This document shows positions 61,361 through 64,000 of a stretch of DNA of 64,000 bases, piece after piece. The DNA comes from Stomorhina lunata (taxonomy: Eukaryota; Arthropoda; Insecta; Diptera; Rhiniidae). The translations under genes were made by a program, and so were the position numbers. Below the pieces are notes generated by a model, which worked only from the letters and a program-made list of their open reading frames with translations, searched no databases and had not been told where the DNA came from. Where the stretch lies: the NCBI GenBank assembly GCA_933228675.1, contig OW121744.1, forward strand, positions 115,839,600 through 115,903,599, in the 5' to 3' direction. Positions within the stretch are counted from its first letter, which is position 1. The number at the start of each line of letters is the position of its first letter.

Positions 61361-61805
61361 TTTCATGAGCACGTGTGTGTGTCTTAGCTTTCTCTCATTG
61401 GATAATCGTCTCCATTAGTTCTTTTCGAATAAGAATTAAAGCGATATATTTAATAGGACTTTTCAAAACGACCATTCGGCAATTCAATGTATGGAAGTCC
61501 AACATCTTTATATTATAGAGTCTTTTCTCAAAGCTAAGTTCTACACTTAGAATTTCTTCTTCTTATGTTATCCTTGACTCATGATTTCATGAGCACGTGT
61601 GTGTGCCTTAGCTTTCTCTCATTGGATAATCGTTTCCATTAGTTCTTTTCGAATAAGAATTAAAGCGATATGTTTTATGGGACTTTTCAAAACGACCATT
61701 CGGCAATTCAATGTATGGAAGTGCAACATCTTTATATTATAGAGTCTTTGCTCAGACCTAAATCCTACACTTAGAATTTCTTCTTCTTCTGTTATCCTTG
61801 ACTCC
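61361..61805. repeat. 223-bp tandem duplication
   Basis: TTTCATGAGCACGTGTGTGT starts at 61361 and a near copy at 61584. The two copies are nearly identical through TTATCCTTGACTC, differing by a few substitutions and indels. Confidence 0.9.
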
Positions 61806-62343
61806 CAGTGAAGTATAATACCTCAACACTTAGAACATCTTTCTCATTATAATGTTTTTTCAAATGCTGTGAATCACAAAACAATTTAAGAAAAATTTGA
61901 TGGCTTTTATTGTAAGTTATGAGAAAACAACACTTAAAATTTAGCTGTTTTAAATTTTTCGACCAAAACTAAATTTACTTTTTTTCTCATAACTTTTGAA
62001 ATAAAAGCAGTAAAATTTTTCTAAAATTGTTTTGTGTTTCCCTACACTTTAAAAAACATTATAATGAGGAATTTGATGATTTATTTTAAATTCTAAAGGA
62101 ATGAAAAATTTTCAAAAATTTGATTCGAATAAACAAAATTTTTCCAACAATTTTATTTTTTTTTTTTTTTTCAAAAAATTAAACTAGGAATTCTTAAAGC
62201 ATACAATAGTTTAGAAATAACAATAAATAGAAATTTAAATCTAATTGGTCAAAGGTAAAAAAAAATTCGGATCTATGACATATATCTTTTTATTTTGACT
62301 TCCGTTTCTAGTCAAAAAATTCTTTTAGTGATATCTTATCATA
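61806..62343. other. AT-rich intronic sequence left of the mariner
   Basis: A loose inverted relationship exists between about 61845-61990 and 61940-62075 (TTATAATG and CATTATAA, AAACAATTT and AAATTGTTT). No gene seen. Confidence 0.35.
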
Positions 62344-62344
62344 T

Positions 62345-62373
62345 CGGGTGTTTTTTATTGAGGTATAGAACTT
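62345..62373 (+). repeat. mariner left terminal inverted repeat
   Basis: Starts CGGGTGTTTTTT and ends AGGTATAGAACTT. It pairs with 63618-63646 with two mismatches in the middle. Confidence 0.92.
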
Positions 62374-62455
62374 TAAGTTGGCATCACTTTTTTAACTGAC
62401 GGCCATTTTGTCAGCTGTCAAGTGATTAATATTTAGTTTGGTTTGCCATTTCATC

Positions 62456-63541
62456 ATGAACAGGTTGACAAAAGAACAACGCTTGCAAATCGTGCAAATT
62501 TATTTCGAAAATAATGGTTCAGTTCGCGAAGTTTACCGCAAGCTCCGTCCATTTTATGGTCGACATAATCGTCCATCAGAGCAATTAATTCGGTTAACCA
62601 TGGATCGTTTTCGCACTACGTTTACTCTATGTGATAATACGCATCCGCAGCGACGTCGAACAGTGCGCACCGAAGAAACAATTGCCGCTGTAGAGTAAAG
62701 TGTTGAAGAGGACCCGAATGAATCGATTCGCCACCGTGCACAGCAATTGGAGCTTTGTCCATCAACTTTATGGAAGATTTTGCGCAAAGATCTTGACTTG
62801 CGACCTTACATGATCCAGCTTGTGCAAGAATTAAAGCCGCGAGACCATGCAATGCGTCGTGATTTTGGTGTATGGGCCGAAAATGAGATTGATCTCGATG
62901 CTGATTTTCATCGCAAAATTTTGTTCAGTGATGAGGCTCATTTTTGGTTGAATGGCTACGTCAACAAGCAAAATTGCCGCATTTGGAGTGAAGAGAATCC
63001 ACATGAGACCCTTGAGACGCCATTACATCCACAAAAACTGACTGTTTAGTGTGCTCTATGGGCTGGTGGAGTCATTGGGCCATACTTCTTCCGAAATAAT
63101 GCTGGAGAGTCAGTTACCACAAATGGAGACCGGTATAGAGCCATGATAACCGACTATTTTGTTCCCCAATTGGATGGCATGAATGTGGATGAGTTGTGGT
63201 TCCAACAAGACGGCGCTACATGCCACACAGCGCACGTCACAATTGATTTATTGAAGGAAACATTCGATGAGCGCATAATTTCGCGGAATGGACCTGTCAA
63301 TTGGCCACCAAGATCGTGCGATTTGACACCACTGGATTATTTTCTTTGGGGATATGTGAAGTCGCTCGTCTACGCCAACAAACCAGAAACGTTAGGGGTC
63401 TTGGAAGCCAACATTCGTGGCGTTATTGCCAACATACGGCCCCATATGCTCGAAAAAGTAGTTGAAAATTGGACCTGTAGAATTGGCTTTATTCGAGCCA
63501 GCCGCGGCGGCCACATGCCCGAAATCATATTTAAACATTAA
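62456..63541 (+). pseudogene. mariner transposase (DD41D), two in-frame nonsense codons
   Basis: A single frame from ATG at 62456 to TAA at 63539-63541 spans 361 codons, close to the usual mariner transposase length. It has in-frame stops at codon 81 (TAA, 62696-62698) and codon 198 (TAG, 63047-63049) and no frameshift. The N-terminus (RLTKEQRLQIVQIYFENNGS) is a helix-turn-helix DNA-binding region. The catalytic acidic residues are visible: Asp159 in FSDEAHFW, Asp252 in WFQQDGATCHT and Asp294 in DLTPLDYFLW. Forty-one residues separate the last two, the spacing of the DD41D group (rosa/VISITOR type) rather than DD34D of classical mariner. The family signature PRSPDL reads PRSCDL here. The stop at codon 198 sits where Trp is expected before CALW (TGG to TAG). 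A full protein cannot be made without readthrough. Confidence 0.93.
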
Positions 63542-63561
63542 TGGCATAAAATTATCCTTCC

Positions 63562-63567
63562 AATAAA
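63562..63567 (+). terminator. AATAAA polyadenylation hexamer of the mariner transposase
   Basis: AATAAA lies 20 bp after the transposase stop and inside the element, the expected place for its polyadenylation signal. Confidence 0.5.
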
Positions 63568-63617
63568 GCCAAATTGATGGACATTAAAACGATTTTCTTG
63601 TGTTTTATTTCAATTCG

Positions 63618-63646
63618 AAGTTCTATACCTCTAAAAAAAACACCCG
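63618..63646 (-). repeat. mariner right terminal inverted repeat
   Basis: Read on the minus strand it starts CGGGTGTTTTTT and ends AGGTATAGAACTT, the partner of the left repeat. Confidence 0.92.
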
Positions 63647-63707
63647 TTATTTCCTAGTTCATCTACAAACATTTTCTTTGATTTATTGAGAATTGTTTAA
63701 ATCTTAC

Positions 63708-63792
63708 CTTGTCCTCCCCAGGGAAATTTCAATAATCTCTTGATGCTGGGATTTCTGCGTACAGAAGGTGCCACCACTGGTTCACCATCCAT
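63708..63792 (-). CDS. candidate alternative first coding exon (28 codons), probably same gene
   Basis: On the minus strand an ATG (63792-63790) in good context (AAGAAAATGG) is preceded by an in-frame TAA seven codons upstream. It opens a 28-codon frame starting MDGEPVVAPSVRRNPSIK and ending LLKFPWGGQ, followed by a consensus donor G|GTAAGA. Only one base of the next codon is left, so it is phase 1. That is the phase needed to join the exon at 343-712 and the same as the long first exon at 1136-2912. The sequence is basic and less AT-rich than its surroundings. It could instead belong to a different minus-strand gene, or be an internal exon using TTACTTAAG as acceptor. The phase match and shared strand favour an alternative promoter of the same gene, but this needs transcript evidence. 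Confidence 0.6.
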
Positions 63793-64000
63793 TTTCTTAA
63801 GTAAATCGCTTTAAATAATATAGAGCTTAAAAACTCTAAATTCGAATTTTTCTTTGTTATTTAAAATTTTTTTTAATAAAAAATTATGATTTTCTTAGGT
63901 TATATTTAAAATTAATTAATTCGTTATTTTTTTAAAAAAATTTATCAAAATTTTTTCTTAATGAAAATAGGAACTTTTTTGTCATAATTCAACATGTTTT
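63793..64000. other. AT-rich flank upstream of the right-hand exon
   Basis: Upstream side of the minus-strand exon at 63708-63792. It could be 5' UTR or promoter or an intron. There are no clear core promoter motifs by eye. Confidence 0.35.

Larger units (their letters stand above)
62344..63647 (+). mobile_element. mariner-type DNA transposon (about 1.3 kb), complete ends, DD41D class
   Basis: Terminal inverted repeats of about 29 bp begin CGGGTGTTTTTT and end AGGTATAGAACTT (62345-62373 and 63618-63646, 27 of 29 matching). The element is flanked by TA dinucleotides (62342-62343 and 63648-63649), the usual target-site duplication of Tc1/mariner elements. It carries one transposase frame disabled by two stops. 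It lies antisense to the host gene, with its right end 60 bp inside the intron from the donor of the exon at 63708-63792. Close similarity of the ends suggests a relatively recent insertion (inference). Confidence 0.95.
713..63707 (-). other. inferred giant intron (about 63 kb) holding most of the window
   Basis: If the exon at 63708-63792 splices to the exon at 343-712, the intron is about 63 kb and contains the alternative first exon 1136-2912, about 27 kb of satellite arrays and a mariner element. Both ends have consensus splice sites in matching phase. No other credible exon was found between them on either strand. Confidence 0.5.

Noticed and set aside
62554..62852. Minus-strand open frames inside the mariner
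   Set aside because: Antisense shadows of the transposase reading frame.

Overview
This window looks like a very AT-rich, gene-poor piece of an insect genome, most likely a higher dipteran (calyptrate-type) fly. That placement is an inference. It rests on metazoan GT/AG introns, a mariner element of the DD41D type, and fly-style dispersed repeats with GGAC/GACA microsatellites and TACCC...GGGTA ends. No bacterial or viral gene organisation is present.

Genes: all convincing cellular coding sequence is on the minus strand and fits one gene cut by both window edges. At the left are a 592-codon first coding exon (1136-2912) and two downstream exons (343-712, 141-278). Their splice phases agree (phase 1, then phase 2, with an open phase-2 donor at 141/140). 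At the far right is a second possible first coding exon (63708-63792, 28 codons) that also ends in phase 1. It could splice onto the exon at 343-712. The simplest reading is one gene with two alternative first exons about 61 kb apart, and almost the whole window is the giant intron between them. I do not recognise the gene. The exons encode basic, serine-rich, low-complexity sequence with several RRKS/RKTS phospho-motifs and a DSGISS degron-like motif.

Intron contents: about 27 kb (roughly 42%) is tandem satellite in four families. (1) An 11-bp family in three homogenised variants: AACAGAACCAG (3.9-5.85, 10.7-12.2, 19.4-19.9 kb), AACAGAAACAG (9.5-10.7 kb) and, inverted, TTCTGTTCTAG (31.3-32.7 kb). 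(2) A 29-31-bp AT-rich family centred on the palindrome TTCTATAGAA (13.5-16.0, 20.4-21.3, 27.8-29.9, 35.5-36.6, 40.5-43.6, 45.0-47.5, 55.1-56.9 kb). (3) A 19-bp family with the palindrome CGACTATAGTCG (19.9-20.4 inverted, 21.3-21.9, 23.7-25.9 kb). (4) A 12-bp family CTAGTCCATAGT (48.7-51.9 kb). Many arrays show higher-order repeats, and families abut or nest in one another.

The rest is short tandem blocks with 132, 134, 160, 172, 187, 223 and about 400 bp periods, possible non-autonomous TIR elements, a tRNA-like (SINE-like) segment, and AT-rich sequence in which I see no gene. A complete 1.3-kb mariner (62344-63647), with a transposase killed by two in-frame stops, sits about 60 bp from the right-hand exon, antisense to the gene.

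The long open frames through the 11-bp satellites are artefacts of a stop-free repeat unit and are not annotated as genes.
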